A stretch of DNA of 64,000 nucleotides from FEN-1219 sp963728995 (GTDB lineage: Bacteria; Pseudomonadota; Gammaproteobacteria; Steroidobacterales; Rariloculaceae), in the NCBI GenBank assembly GCA_963728995.1, contig CAVSMD010000004.1, forward strand, positions 248,001 to 312,000. The letters are read 5' to 3'. The position numbers and the translations under genes are program-made. The notes beneath the pieces are model-generated. The model saw only the letters and a program-made list of their open reading frames with translations. It made no database searches and was not told the origin of the DNA. Shown here piece by piece: positions 47,954-57,134 of this stretch (position 1 is its first letter; the number at the start of each line of letters is the position of its first letter).

Positions 47954-49372
47954 TCATTGCCACCCGCCCCCGAGCGCGCGATAGAGCCCGATCTGGCTCG
48001 AGGCGCGGTTGCCGAGCGCGCGCAGACGCGCCTGCTGGGCGGAGTACAGATCCTGCTGCGCCGACAGCACGGTCAAGTACCGATCCTCACCCTGCTGGTA
48101 GCGCGCGTTGGCGAGCGCGAGCCGCCGGGTCTGCGCCTCGATCGCCGCCTGCTGCGCGTCGATCTCCAGCGCATAGGTGCTGCTGGCGACGAGCGCATCG
48201 GCCGCTTCGCGAAAGGCCGTCTGAATCGTTTGCTCGTAGTTCGCGACCTCGATCTCCTTGGCCGCTTGTGCCGCCGTGAGATTCGCGCGGTTGCTGCCGG
48301 CGTTGAAGAGCGGCAGCGACAGCTGGGGCGCGAAGCTCAAGAGGCGGCTGCCCGACCCGAGCAGCGAGCCCAGCGCGTCGCTGGTCTTGCCGGCGGACCC
48401 CGTGAGGGTGATCGACGGGAAGAACGCCGCCCGTGCGACGCCGATGTTGGCGTTGGCCGCGAGCAGCGTGTGCTCGGCCGCCAGAATGTCGGGGCGGCGT
48501 TCGACGAGGTCGGCCGGCAGGCCGGCCGGGATATCGGCCAGCAGGTCGCCGACGCCGAAGGGCGCGGCCGGCGGCAGGTCCGCGGGCAGCGGCGCGCCGA
48601 GCAGCAGCACGAGCTGGTTCTCGGCCTGCGCGACCTGCCGCTCGTACGTGATCACGTTGACCTCGGCGTTCTTCACCTGGCCTTCGGCCGTGCTCAAGTC
48701 GAGCTCGTCGGTCTCGCCCGCGTCGAACGTGGCCCTGTTCAACCGATAGGAATCGTTCACGAGCTCCAGCGTTTGCCGCGCGAGCACCAGCTGCTCCTCG
48801 GCTTGGCGCAGAGCGAAGTACTGCGTCGCGACTTCCGCGACGAGCGCGACGTGCGCGCTCCGCTGCGCTTCCTCGGTCTCGAAGTATTGCTGCAGCGCTT
48901 GCTCGTTCGAGCTGCGCACGCGGCCGAAGAAGTCGAGCTCATAGGCGCTCACGCCGGCCGTCAGGCTAGCCGCGCTCACCGTCGCGTCGCCGCCGCCAGG
49001 GGTGCCGCTCGTGCGTTGCTCGTTGTACGAAGTACGCAGGTCGAGGCTCGGGAAGAGGCCGGATCTCGTGCGCTGGTATTGCGCCTGGCTTTGCTCGAGA
49101 CGCAGCGCCGCCACGCGCAGGTCGCGATTGCTCGCGAGCGCGAGCTCCACGAGCCGCGCGAGCCGCGGCTCGGCAATGAAATCGCGCCACGCGAGATCGG
49201 CGGCCGGCGGTGCACCGGGCGCAGGCTGGGCCGCGCCGGGAAACGCCGTGGGCACGGGCAGCGCGGGGCGCTCATATGGGGGAATGAACGAGCAGCCGCC
49301 CACGAGCACGGCGGCGACGGCGGCGAACGCCACATCGCGCGTGCGAGAGTGCGGCTTGCCATGTGCGGGCAT
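47954..49372 (-). CDS. NodT/TolC-family outer-membrane efflux lipoprotein
   Basis: This is the outer-membrane factor of the pump operon. The 472 residues start with a signal ending in AAVLVGGC (lipobox, Cys27) and SFIPPYERPALPVPTAF, which marks the RND NodT subgroup. Two OEP repeats follow, with helices FIAEPRLARLVELALASNRDLRVAALRLEQSQAQYQRTRSGLFPSLDL, VAEVATQYFALRQAEEQLVLARQTLELV and DELDLSTAEGQVKNAEVNVITYERQVAQAENQLVLLLG, then RPDILAAEHTLLAANANIGVARAAFFPSITLTGSAG and ending QIGLYRALGGGWQ. The start at 49372 is the first Met that gives the signal. It is the first gene of the minus-strand efflux operon, and its promoter lies in 49373-49567, shared with the divergent regulator gene. Confidence 0.93.
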   Translation of the reverse strand: MPAHGKPHSRTRDVAFAAVAAVLVGGCSFIPPYERPALPVPTAFPGAAQPAPGAPPAADLAWRDFIAEPRLARLVELALASNRDLRVAALRLEQSQAQYQRTRSGLFPSLDLRTSYNEQRTSGTPGGGDATVSAASLTAGVSAYELDFFGRVRSSNEQALQQYFETEEAQRSAHVALVAEVATQYFALRQAEEQLVLARQTLELVNDSYRLNRATFDAGETDELDLSTAEGQVKNAEVNVITYERQVAQAENQLVLLLGAPLPADLPPAAPFGVGDLLADIPAGLPADLVERRPDILAAEHTLLAANANIGVARAAFFPSITLTGSAGKTSDALGSLLGSGSRLLSFAPQLSLPLFNAGSNRANLTAAQAAKEIEVANYEQTIQTAFREAADALVASSTYALEIDAQQAAIEAQTRRLALANARYQQGEDRYLTVLSAQQDLYSAQQARLRALGNRASSQIGLYRALGGGWQ

Positions 49373-49567
49373 CGTGTCGTCCTAACCTCGGCGCGGGGGG
49401 CGCACGGGCAGTCTGGTGAGCGGTGCCGGCGGCCGCAATGCACGGAATCTATCGCCGCGCAACGAGCGCGGCGCCGAACGTATCGGCATGTAACAACGCC
49501 GGTGTCTGATACATTTCGGTACCGGGAAACGCGCGCAATCGGGCGCCCGAACGTGGATCATCGTCTC
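49373..49567. promoter_or_regulatory. Divergent promoter region of efflux operon and two-component genes
   Basis: The 195-bp gap sits between the first efflux gene (minus) and the response regulator (plus). It must hold two promoters and probably a site for the regulator itself. The AT-richest part is around 49488-49520 (GTAACAACG, then GATACATTTCGGTACC). I see no clear direct repeat that can be assigned to an OmpR-type protein. Confidence 0.4.
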
Positions 49568-50296
49568 GTGACCCAAGCCGACGCGCCACAACACCTGCTG
49601 ATCGTCGACGACGATGCCGACATCCGCATGCTGCTCGCAGAGCAGCTCGGCGAGGCCGGTTTCACCATCACGACGGCGGCCAACGGTGCGGAGATGCGTC
49701 AAGCGCTCGAGCGCGAACGCATCGATCTAGTCGTTCTCGACTTGAACTTGCCGCGCGAGGACGGGCTCACGTTGTGCCGCAACTTGCGGGCGCGGTCCGG
49801 GTTGCCCGTCATCATGCTGACGGCGCGCAGTGGCCCGATCGACCGGATCGTGGGGCTCGAGATGGGCGCCGACGATTACGTGGCCAAGCCGTTCGAGCCG
49901 CGCGAGATCGTCGCGCGCATCCGCAACGTGCTGCGCCGCGCGAGCGCGTCGCCGTTGCCGCTCGAGCCGACGAGCTCGGGGCGGGCGTCGTTCGGCGGCT
50001 GGACGTTCGATCTCGAGAAACGGCACCTCGTCGACCAAGCGGGCCGCGTCGTGTCGCTCTCGGGTGCGGAGTATCGGCTGCTGCGCGCGTTCGTCGCGGA
50101 GCCGAACCGAGTACTGTCGCGTGAGTATCTCGTTGCGCGGAGCAGCGGCCGGCCTTACGCGTCGCAGCAACGTGCCATCGACTTGCAGATCAGCCGGCTG
50201 CGGCACAAGCTCGGCGACGATCAAACCGAGTCGCCGCTCATCAAGACGGTGCGCAACGAGGGCTATGTGCTGGCTGCCGCCGTGACCACGTCATGA
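49568..50296 (+). CDS. OmpR-family response regulator
   Basis: This is a DNA-binding response regulator of 242 residues. The receiver shows HLLIVDDDADIRMLLAEQLGEAGF, phospho-acceptor Asp58 in LVVLDLNLPREDGL, VIMLTARSGPIDRIVGLEMGADDYVAKPFEPREIVARI with Thr and Lys of the active site. The winged helix has VSLSGAEYRLLRAFVAEPNRVLSREYL, SQQRAIDLQISRLRHKLGDD and IKTVRNEGYVLAAAV. The start is taken as the GTG at 49568. An upstream GTG at 49553 is also possible, and neither has a strong Shine-Dalgarno. The pair RR-kinase overlaps by four bases. The operon transcribed the other way is the efflux pump, so control of the pump is likely. Confidence 0.93.
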   Translation: MTQADAPQHLLIVDDDADIRMLLAEQLGEAGFTITTAANGAEMRQALERERIDLVVLDLNLPREDGLTLCRNLRARSGLPVIMLTARSGPIDRIVGLEMGADDYVAKPFEPREIVARIRNVLRRASASPLPLEPTSSGRASFGGWTFDLEKRHLVDQAGRVVSLSGAEYRLLRAFVAEPNRVLSREYLVARSSGRPYASQQRAIDLQISRLRHKLGDDQTESPLIKTVRNEGYVLAAAVTTS

Positions 50297-51687
50297 GCTA
50301 TCTACGTGCGTTCTTCGCATCGATGGTCGGCCGGCTGTTCGTACTGCTCGCACTCGGCATGGCTGCGTCGGCGTTGATCGCGACCGCAATCACGAATCTC
50401 TATAGCAACCGCGAGTTCGAACGACAGATCGACGAACGCACGGCGGACCTGCTGGCGGCATACGCCGAGTTTCTCGACGCCGCGCCACCCGATGTCCGGA
50501 AACGAATGCTGCGCGACGGCGGCCCGGGGATCCATCATCAGCCCGACGCCGTCGGCGGTCCCGCCGACGCGGAGTTCGAAGCGGTTCTGGCGACCCGCGG
50601 CGGATTGCTCACCGGGGCTAGCGCGCAAGCGGCGCGGCTCGACACCTGCTTCCCGGAGATTCGCAATCTCCCCATCGCCGACATGGCCGAAACGTTGCGG
50701 AGGATGCGCGGTTTTCTGGTGGCGGGCGGCGCGTCATTCGTACCACCCCAATGCCGGCTGGTTTCGTTCCAGCTGCGCGACGGCACGCCGCTGCATTTCG
50801 GCCTAAATACCCCTTGGGTGCAGCGCCTTCGAAGTCGGGTGCTCGACCCAGCGTTTCTTGGGCTCTTCGGGCTCGGCATCGTATTGCTTGCGTACGCCGT
50901 AGCGCGGTTCGCAAGCGCACCGCTCAGGCGCATGGCAGAGGCTTCCGCGCAACTCGGGCACGACCTCGATCGTCCGCCACTGCCGGTCAAAGGCCCGAGC
51001 GAAGTGCGTCAGGCCGCGGCGGCGTTCAACGCGATGCAGGCGCGACTGCAGAGCCACTTCGCGGAGCGCACGCAAATGCTAGCGGCCATCACGCACGACC
51101 TGCAAACGCCACTCACGCGGCTGCGCTTGCGTCTCGAGCGAGTGGCTGACGAGGAGTTGCGTGCGCGCCTCGTCGCCGACATGCAGGCGATGCGGGCATT
51201 GATAGATGAAGGCCTCGAGCTCGCGCGCAGCGCCGAGACGGCCGAGGCGCGTGTGCAGCTCGACCTCGATTCACTGCTCGAGAGCCTCGTCGAGGACGCC
51301 ATGGATGCGGGGGCAAGCGCGGAGTTCACGGCGGGTTGTGGGGCCGCGTTGCAACTTCGGCCGCTCGCCACGCGCCGCATGTTCGCGAATCTGATCGACA
51401 ACGCGGTGAAGTACGGAGGTTCGGCAACCGTGAGCGCCACGCTCGACGACGCCGCCATCACGGTGCTGATTCGTGACCACGGGCCGGGGTTACCCGAGGC
51501 GATGCTGGAACGGGCGTTCGGGCCGTTCGTGCGTGCCGAAGACTCGCGATCGCGCGAGACGGGCGGCACGGGACTCGGTCTCACGATCGCTCGCACCCTG
51601 GCGCTGCAGAGCGGCGCCACGCTGACGCTGCGCAATCACCCGAAAGGTGGGTTGGAGGCGTGCGTTACCTGGCTGGAAGCGAAATAG
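50293..51687 (+). CDS. EnvZ-like sensor histidine kinase
   Basis: This is an inner-membrane sensor of 464 residues partnered with the preceding regulator. TM1 lies at about 9-31 (MVGRLFVLLALGMAASALIATAI). The periplasmic domain (about 32-190) contains FERQIDERTADLLAAYAEFLDAAPPDV, GPGIHHQPDA and RLDTCFPEIRNLPIADMAETLRRM. TM2 is near 195-215 (FLGLFGLGIVLLAYAVARF). Then comes HAMP (RRMAEASAQLGHDLDRPPLPVKGPSEVRQAAAAFNAMQARL), HisKA MLAAITHDLQTPLTRLRL with His268, and the ATPase with MFANLIDNAVKYGG, IRDHGPGLPEAML and ETGGTGLGLTIARTLALQ. The periplasmic part includes a cysteine and several His that might bind a ligand or metal. Confidence 0.93.
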   Translation: MSYLRAFFASMVGRLFVLLALGMAASALIATAITNLYSNREFERQIDERTADLLAAYAEFLDAAPPDVRKRMLRDGGPGIHHQPDAVGGPADAEFEAVLATRGGLLTGASAQAARLDTCFPEIRNLPIADMAETLRRMRGFLVAGGASFVPPQCRLVSFQLRDGTPLHFGLNTPWVQRLRSRVLDPAFLGLFGLGIVLLAYAVARFASAPLRRMAEASAQLGHDLDRPPLPVKGPSEVRQAAAAFNAMQARLQSHFAERTQMLAAITHDLQTPLTRLRLRLERVADEELRARLVADMQAMRALIDEGLELARSAETAEARVQLDLDSLLESLVEDAMDAGASAEFTAGCGAALQLRPLATRRMFANLIDNAVKYGGSATVSATLDDAAITVLIRDHGPGLPEAMLERAFGPFVRAEDSRSRETGGTGLGLTIARTLALQSGATLTLRNHPKGGLEACVTWLEAK

Positions 51688-52149
51688 ACATCGTGACTCG
51701 AGGCGGTGCCTCAACGCCCCTGCGCGCGTGAGGCCGACGCACGGTGACCGTAGATCCAGCCGCGCCCAACGGCGCTGAAGAACCTGGCGGAGCATCGTCA
51801 TGCCGACCGACTCGCTGGCCGCGCATTGCTCGTCGCGCTGCTCGGCACGAGGGCTCCGCCGTGTATTTCGGCCAAACCTCGAAATAAGAGCCATCCGCGC
51901 TTCAGCGTTTGTCGGGCAACATCCGACGGTTCTAGGAGGAGATGGCGCCAACCAAGCCCGAGCAGCCGGGAGTTCACGCCACGTGCGCTAGGCTCGCAAC
52001 CGTTTCCGACGAGCGCGCGAAAACGCGCATGGTCGCGCAGCGGGACGAAGTAGGTGGGCGCGCGCACGATCTGGGGCGAGGGTAGCCCCGACTCCTCGAC
52101 TCCAACCGTCCATTGCGCGGCGGGTTGCGAGCAGCGCACGCCAAGAGCA
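51688..52149. other. Gap after the kinase gene with no supported gene
   Basis: This 462-bp stretch follows the histidine kinase. No frame shows a family pattern. A minus-strand frame from 52184 contains AQWTVGVEESGLPSPQIVRAPTYFVPL, which has some coding look but no start, ribosome-binding site or relatives I know. I see no RNA gene, terminator or repeat. Confidence 0.3.
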
Positions 52150-52482
52150 AACTCCCGGGCGCGCCATCTGCAGGACAGTAACAAGCTGCAGGACCAGATC
52201 CGAGACGCCTACACGACTGCCGAGGGCAAGATCGACAAGCTCGTTGACGAAGACCTCGTCAGTCTCGGCCAGCAGCACGAGGACAAGCTCGGCTACGTCG
52301 GGGACATGTTCGACAGCTTCGTCAAGGGCGCAGCCGGCGATGCTACCGGCGAAGGCGATGAGCCTGGCGCATACAGCCTGCTGGAAGGACTCTTTATCTA
52401 TTACAGCGGACTGGTCGACGAAAAAACCGAGGGCGACAAGCCGATCCAGATTGAATACGGCGGCATTGGCATTCGCGGCTAA
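52150..52482 (+). CDS. Orphan hypothetical coding fragment
   Basis: This is the end of a 142-codon frame. From about 52170 it reads LQDSNKLQDQIRDAYTTAEG, KIDKLVDEDLVSLGQQHEDK, LGYVGDMFDSFVKGAAGDAT and YSLLEGLFIYYSGLVDEKTE, ending KPIQIEYGGIGIRG. Composition, lower GC and acidic helices differ from the surrounding shadow frames, so it is probably real coding sequence. The first 35 codons of the open frame look random and no start codon is convincing, so the 5' part seems missing. I do not recognise a family. It lies in the region bounded by the candidate attachment sites, which suggests foreign origin. Confidence 0.45.
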   Translation, partial: NSRARHLQDSNKLQDQIRDAYTTAEGKIDKLVDEDLVSLGQQHEDKLGYVGDMFDSFVKGAAGDATGEGDEPGAYSLLEGLFIYYSGLVDEKTEGDKPIQIEYGGIGIRG

Positions 52483-52868
52483 GCATACCGCTGGATGCCC
52501 TCGAGCTAGACACTCGGATCGGGGATGCGGCCCGCGAGACTTGCCATGAGCCGGCGGAGTTGCGCCCGCTGGCCACCGTCGACGAGTTTGCTTGCACGCG
52601 TGACGCGATCTACAACGCGGACAAGCACCTGAGGGAAGCGGTCCAGGATGCCCGTGAGTGGGAGCCACGGACGATGTTGCTTCAAGCGGAAGGACCGAGC
52701 AGAGTGTCTGTTGAAAGAAGTTGCTTCCGGTTACCGCCCATTGGTGGTCGGCGACGGGATCAACGAAGCGGCGCGCTTCTGGCGGCCGTGCTGCAGAACT
52801 TCAGCAGCATCCTGGTCATGACCAATGCGGGACGCCTCCTGAAGTTCCAAGCAATTCTTGCACGCTGA
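52480..52868 (+). CDS. Second orphan coding fragment, probably continuing the previous one
   Basis: In a different frame, starting at the stop of the previous fragment, the sequence reads LSIPLDALELDTRIGDAARE, ELRPLATVDEFACTRDAIYN and ADKHLREAVQDAREWEP, with an acidic helical character like the preceding fragment. After about 52700 it degenerates, and it ends at 52868 with LQNFSSILVMTNAGRLLKFQAILAR, perhaps in a new frame. A single gene broken by shifts near 52480 and 52700 would explain both fragments. No start codon is evident. No family assigned. Confidence 0.35.
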
Positions 52869-52985
52869 GCATATGCGTCCGGGTTTCGTGAATCGGCATT
52901 TCAGGCCCATCAATGCCGGCCGGCCATTGTCGCCGGCATTGCCTTCGTATCGGGCGTGTCGGGAACGCCTCAAAGGTCGAGCTCT

Positions 52986-55691
52986 ATGAGTCTTCTTCCT
53001 TCAGTGCCTCAATTCGGGCGATCGCCCGGGCGCTCCGGTCCGGCCGCATTGATTTTGGCGGTGCTCGGATTGCTGTGCTTCGCCGGCTCAACTCATGCGG
53101 CGGGGAGCAACGTTCTGCGCAAGACTCTGACGAACGGACTGCGCGTGATCATCGTCCGCAATACTTTGGCGCCCGTGGTGGCTACCTCGGTCAACTACTT
53201 GGTCGGGTCCGATGAGGCGCCCGCAGGTTTCCCGGGCATGGCGCACGCTCAAGAGCACATGATGTTTCGCGGCAGCCCCGGACTCTCGGCCGAGCAGCTC
53301 GCTGCTCTAGGCAGCGCCATGGGCGGCATGTTCAACGCGAATACGCGCGAAAGCCTGACGCAATACCTATACACGGTGCCGGCCGAGGATCTGGACGTCG
53401 CGCTGCACATCGAAGCCGTGCGAATGCAGGGGGTGCTCGACACGCAAGCCGATTGGGACAAGGAGCGCGGCGCCATCGAGCAGGAAGTGGCCCAGGACCT
53501 ATCCAATCCCAATTACGTCCTCTATCAAAAGCTGCGGTCGACATTGTTCGCCGGCACTCCGTACGAGCACGACGCGCTCGGCACGCGACCTTCTTTCGAG
53601 AAGACCGACGCCGCGGCGCTGAAGCGGTTCCACGACGCGTGGTATGCGCCGAACAATGCCATGCTGGTCGTCGTCGGCAATGTCGATCCAACCGCAGCGC
53701 TGGCCACGGTCGAGCGGCTGTTCGAGGGTATCGAGTCGAAAGAGCTGCCCGCGCGGCCGACAGTGAAGCTCCGACCGCCGCGCGCGGCGTCGATCAACGT
53801 GGATACCGACCGCCCGAACGGCACCCAGATGCTCGCGATGCGGCTGCCCGGTCTGAACAGCCCCGATTTCCCGGCGCTGGAAGTGCTGGCCGAGGTGCTC
53901 GATAGTCGCCGCTTCGCGCTCTACGACCTCGTCCCCCAGGGCAGGGCGATCGGCACGTCCTTCGCGCTCGATCCGTTGCCGCTGGCGGGCATCGGCTACG
54001 TAAGCGTCGCCTTCACGGCGGGGACCGATCCCAAGGGGATCGACGCCGACGTGCGCGCGATTCTCGCTGCGACGCTCAAGGACGGCGTGCCCGCGGAGCT
54101 CGTCGAAGCCGCCAAGGTGCAAGAGCGCCGGCAAGCGGAGTTCCAGAAGACCTCGATCGAAGGCTTGGCATCGGTTTGGGCTGATGCCGTCGCCCTCTAC
54201 GGGCTCGAGTCCCCGGACGAGGACCTCGCTCGCATCGAGAAAGTGACCGTGGCCGACGTAAACCGCGTGGCGCGGAAGTATTTGGATCTCAATCACGCCG
54301 TGTCCGCGACGATGGTGCCACACGGTTCCGGCCGGCCGTTGGTGGCCGGCGCGGGTTTCGGCGGCCAGGAGACAATTGCGCTCGGCGAAGCTGCGGACAC
54401 AGAGCTGCCCGACTGGGCCGAGGCTGCGGTCACCCGGCTGTCGGTCCCGCCGCCGACGATCGCGCCGGTGGTGAGCGTCTTGCCGAACGGCCTGACGCTG
54501 ATCGTCCGGTCCGAGGACGTGAGCGATACGGTCAGCGTCTACGGTCACATCGAGAATCGGCCCGAAATCGAGGTGGCTGCCGGCAAGGACGGCGCGGCAG
54601 AAATCCTCGACCGGCTGTTCGAGTATGGCAGCGAGCACCTCGATCGCGTCGCTTTCCAGCAGGCGCTCGATCAGATCGGCGCGGACGAGCAAGCCGGCGC
54701 GGATTTCTCGGTTGAAGTCCTCAGGCAGGATTTCGATCGCGGCGTTGAATTGCTCGCGGACAACCAATTGCATCCGGCGCTGCCGAAAGCCGCGCTCGAG
54801 GTGCTCAGGGACCAGTTCGCGCGCCTCGTCGCGGCCCGCAACGCGAGCCCGAGCTATTTGGCGCGTCAATCGCTGCGCGCGGCATTGTTCCCGGCGAGCG
54901 ACCCGAGCTTGCGAGATGCAACCCCGGCAACGGTCGGCTCGATTACGCTGGAGGACGTCCGAGCGTACTACCGCTACGCTTTCAGGCCCGATCTCACGAC
55001 CATTGTCGTCGTCGGCAACGTGTCCGCCGATGAGGCGCGCGCGACTATCGCCAAGTACTTCGCCGGTTGGTCGGCGACCGGGCCGAAGCCGCCGATCGAT
55101 CTGCCGGCAGCGCCGCCGAACGCCGCCAGCACCATCGCGGTACCGGACGCCAGCCGAGTCCAGGACGGGGTGATTCTCGCCGAGACGGTTGGGCTCACAC
55201 GGAGCGATCCCGATTACTATGCGCTCGCGCTCGGCGACGCGGTGTTGGGCGGCGGTTTCTACTCGACGCGCTTCAGCATCGACCTGCGCAAGAACTCCGG
55301 GCTCGTCTACTCGGTCGGCAGCAACCTGCAGTCCGGCAAGACGCGATCTGTGTACTTCGTTCAATACGCGTGCGACCCAGAGAACGTCTCCAAGGCCAGC
55401 AATATCGTGGCCAAAGAGCTCGAGAAAATGCGGACCGAAGCCGTGTCGGAAACGGAGCTCGCGCGCGTCAAAGCCCTGCTGTTGCGGCAAATCCCCTTGC
55501 AGGAGGGCAGCGTGGGGGCCATTGCACACGGTCTGATCGACCGGCGCGATCTCGATCTACCTCTCGACGAACCGTCGATTGCGGCGCAGCGCTACATCGA
55601 GCTGACGCCCATGGACGTCGAGACCGCCTTCAAGAAATGGATCCGTCCGGATGACCTGGTACGCGTGAGCCAAGGTCCGGCGCCGCAGTAG
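52986..55691 (+). CDS. M16-family zinc metalloprotease (pitrilysin/PqqL type), exported
   Basis: This is a periplasmic peptidase of 901 residues with two M16 halves. The start at 52986 is followed by a signal peptide (AALILAVLGLLCFAGSTHAAG, about 22-41). The catalytic half has the inverted zinc motif His87-Ala-Gln-Glu90-His91 in HAQEHMMFRGS, and a downstream Glu in ERGAIEQEVAQDLSNPNY near 165-168. It also has the supporting pattern LKRFHDAWYAPNNAMLVVVGNVDP. The second half (about 490-880) has the same fold without zinc ligands: YRYAFRPDLTTIVVVGNVSADEARATIAKYFAGW and GFYSTRFSIDLRKNSGLVYSVGSNL. Related proteins are often encoded beside TonB receptors or peptide transport genes. The gene is intact. 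Confidence 0.93.
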   Translation: MSLLPSVPQFGRSPGRSGPAALILAVLGLLCFAGSTHAAGSNVLRKTLTNGLRVIIVRNTLAPVVATSVNYLVGSDEAPAGFPGMAHAQEHMMFRGSPGLSAEQLAALGSAMGGMFNANTRESLTQYLYTVPAEDLDVALHIEAVRMQGVLDTQADWDKERGAIEQEVAQDLSNPNYVLYQKLRSTLFAGTPYEHDALGTRPSFEKTDAAALKRFHDAWYAPNNAMLVVVGNVDPTAALATVERLFEGIESKELPARPTVKLRPPRAASINVDTDRPNGTQMLAMRLPGLNSPDFPALEVLAEVLDSRRFALYDLVPQGRAIGTSFALDPLPLAGIGYVSVAFTAGTDPKGIDADVRAILAATLKDGVPAELVEAAKVQERRQAEFQKTSIEGLASVWADAVALYGLESPDEDLARIEKVTVADVNRVARKYLDLNHAVSATMVPHGSGRPLVAGAGFGGQETIALGEAADTELPDWAEAAVTRLSVPPPTIAPVVSVLPNGLTLIVRSEDVSDTVSVYGHIENRPEIEVAAGKDGAAEILDRLFEYGSEHLDRVAFQQALDQIGADEQAGADFSVEVLRQDFDRGVELLADNQLHPALPKAALEVLRDQFARLVAARNASPSYLARQSLRAALFPASDPSLRDATPATVGSITLEDVRAYYRYAFRPDLTTIVVVGNVSADEARATIAKYFAGWSATGPKPPIDLPAAPPNAASTIAVPDASRVQDGVILAETVGLTRSDPDYYALALGDAVLGGGFYSTRFSIDLRKNSGLVYSVGSNLQSGKTRSVYFVQYACDPENVSKASNIVAKELEKMRTEAVSETELARVKALLLRQIPLQEGSVGAIAHGLIDRRDLDLPLDEPSIAAQRYIELTPMDVETAFKKWIRPDDLVRVSQGPAPQ

Positions 55692-55773
55692 TCGAGGTCA
55701 GGTCTCAGTTGTACGTGACGTCATCGCTCGTCAAGTCAGGTTGCGCCCGAGCGTCGCCCCCTCGGCGACAGGC

Positions 55774-56508
55774 ATGATGCTGCTGCTCGCGATTGCAGCG
55801 GCGGCGTTTTGTGCCACGTTTGCCGGCGGTTTGTTTGCGCTGCGTCTGAAGGACAAGTTGCACCTCGTGCTCGGGTTCAGCGCCGGCGCAATGATCGCCG
55901 TAGTGTTCTTTGATCTTCTGCCCGAAGCCGTCGACATGGGTGAGCAATACTACTCGGCGGCGACGTTGCTCGCGTGGACCGCACTCGGCTTCTTGCTCTA
56001 CCTGGTGCTGGATCGCGCCGTCCTCATCCACGCCGGCGGTCAGGGCCATGCCGACCCGAAGGCGGCTACGAGCGCCCGTGGATCCTTCAGCGCGGGCAGC
56101 TTGTCCGCGCACAGCGTGCTCGACGGCGTTGCCATCGGTCTCGCGTTTCAGGCTTCCACCGCGGTCGGCGGGATCGTCACTTTTGCCGTGCTGGCCCACG
56201 ACTTCTCCGACGGCATCAACACGATGAACGTCGTGCTCAAGAACGGCGGCGGTCGAGGCTCTGCGCTGCGCTGGCTGCTCGTAAATGCGCTCGCGCCAGC
56301 CATCGGTATCGGCTCGACCCTGCTGTTCGCGGTTCCAGAACGGGCCTTCAGCGTCGCTCTATCGATGTTCGCCGGCTTCTTCCTCTATATCGGCGCGAGC
56401 GATCTCATCCCGGAGAGTCATCATGCACACCCGAAGATGCTCACGACGGTCATGACGCTCCTCGGCGCAGCCGTCTTGTATGTCGCAGCGATTATCGCCG
56501 GTCGTTGA
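55774..56508 (+). CDS. ZIP-family divalent metal transporter
   Basis: This is an inner-membrane transporter of the ZIP (Zrt/Irt-like) family, probably for zinc or iron. The start at 55774 (MMLLLAIAAAAFCATFAGGLFAL) is preferred over a TTG at 55741. The protein has 244 residues and eight helices. The metal path is in TM4 and TM5: SLSAHSVLDGVAIGLAFQ, with His and Asp, and FAVLAHDFSDGINTMNVV, with His-Asp. Also typical are GFSAGAMIAVVFFDLLPEAVDMG and FAGFFLYIGASDLIPESHHAHP, whose His-rich end faces the cytoplasm. It follows the zinc protease by 82 bp, which may reflect shared metal use. Confidence 0.92.
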   Translation: MMLLLAIAAAAFCATFAGGLFALRLKDKLHLVLGFSAGAMIAVVFFDLLPEAVDMGEQYYSAATLLAWTALGFLLYLVLDRAVLIHAGGQGHADPKAATSARGSFSAGSLSAHSVLDGVAIGLAFQASTAVGGIVTFAVLAHDFSDGINTMNVVLKNGGGRGSALRWLLVNALAPAIGIGSTLLFAVPERAFSVALSMFAGFFLYIGASDLIPESHHAHPKMLTTVMTLLGAAVLYVAAIIAGR

Positions 56509-56759
56509 GCGGCGCCCGGCGGGAAACCGCCTTCGTGGCGTCGCGCGTGTGGGTGCGTGCGACATAGGGCGCGAGCACGCTGATGGGCCTGGTAGATCGT
56601 GTGACTCGATACCAGCTTCGCAGACTCGGTCGAACCCGCCGGAGCAGCGGGTGTTCGTGAACAATAGATCCGATCAGCAGGCGTCGCTGAAATCGAGTCA
56701 TAGAGCTTTCGCGGGCGGTCCGTGGGTTTGGCGTTGCGCACCTGCGTTTCGGTCAACAT
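56421..56759 (-). pseudogene. Tyrosine-recombinase integrase remnant (DUF4102-type N-terminus)
   Basis: On the minus strand the ATG at 56759 opens MLTETQVRNAKPTDRPRKLY followed by Asp-Ser. This is the N-terminal DUF4102 signature of P4-type phage/island integrases (usually LTDxKVRNAKPxDKPYKLxDGGGLYLxV). After that the frame no longer matches the family and stops at 56421, under the end of the ZIP gene. The start is 163 bp downstream of the tRNA-Ser 3' end and in the same orientation, the standard place for such an integrase. About 22 residues are convincing, so the gene is a dead stub. The rest of 56509-56921 shows nothing further. Confidence 0.65.
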
Positions 56760-56921
56760 TGGGGTAACTCCCGGTGTCGGCGACGCAGATACCCTCAAAG
56801 TTACCTGTGTCGAGTTGAGACATACCGAGAGCCTATGAAACGCCATGAGAGCGAGAAACCCCGGGATTCAGGGCATTTACAGCGTTCTTAGGACTGCCTG
56901 AGCCGGCGTGGAATCGGAAAT

Positions 56922-57012
56922 TGGCGGAGAGAGAGGGATTCGAACCCTCGAAGGACTTTTGGTCCTTACACCCTTAGCAGGGGTGCGCTTTCGACCACTC
57001 AGCCATCTCTCC
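56922..57012 (-). tRNA. tRNA-Ser (anticodon GCU)
   Basis: The minus strand folds into a complete class-II tRNA. Acceptor GGAGAGA (57006-57012) pairs with TCTCTCC (56926-56932), followed by discriminator G and encoded CCA (56922-56924). The D-arm contains GCTGAGTGGTCGAAAGC. The anticodon stem is CACCC/GGGTG with loop CTGCTAA, so anticodon GCU reads AGC/AGU serine codons. A long variable arm (AAGGACCAAAAGTCCTT) is typical of tRNA-Ser. The T-arm is GAGGG-TTCGAAT-CCCTC. It lies 122 bp upstream of the csrA 3' end. Its 3' end is copied at 40156-40181, suggesting use as an integration site. Confidence 0.97.
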
Positions 57013-57134
57013 GTGCTCGAGACCGGGTCGTTGTAGCGTGGATTCTACTGGGGCAGCGCGAGAATCGCGACGCCCGGGCACGGAAATCGGCGTGGCGGCG
57101 CAGGGGCACCGCTGCGGCGCACGGCGATCGCGTC

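Noticed and set aside
47957..50296. A 779-codon plus-strand frame covering the NodT gene and the response regulator.
   Set aside because: Only the last 242 residues are a real regulator. The rest is an Arg/Ala-rich shadow of the outer-membrane channel gene.
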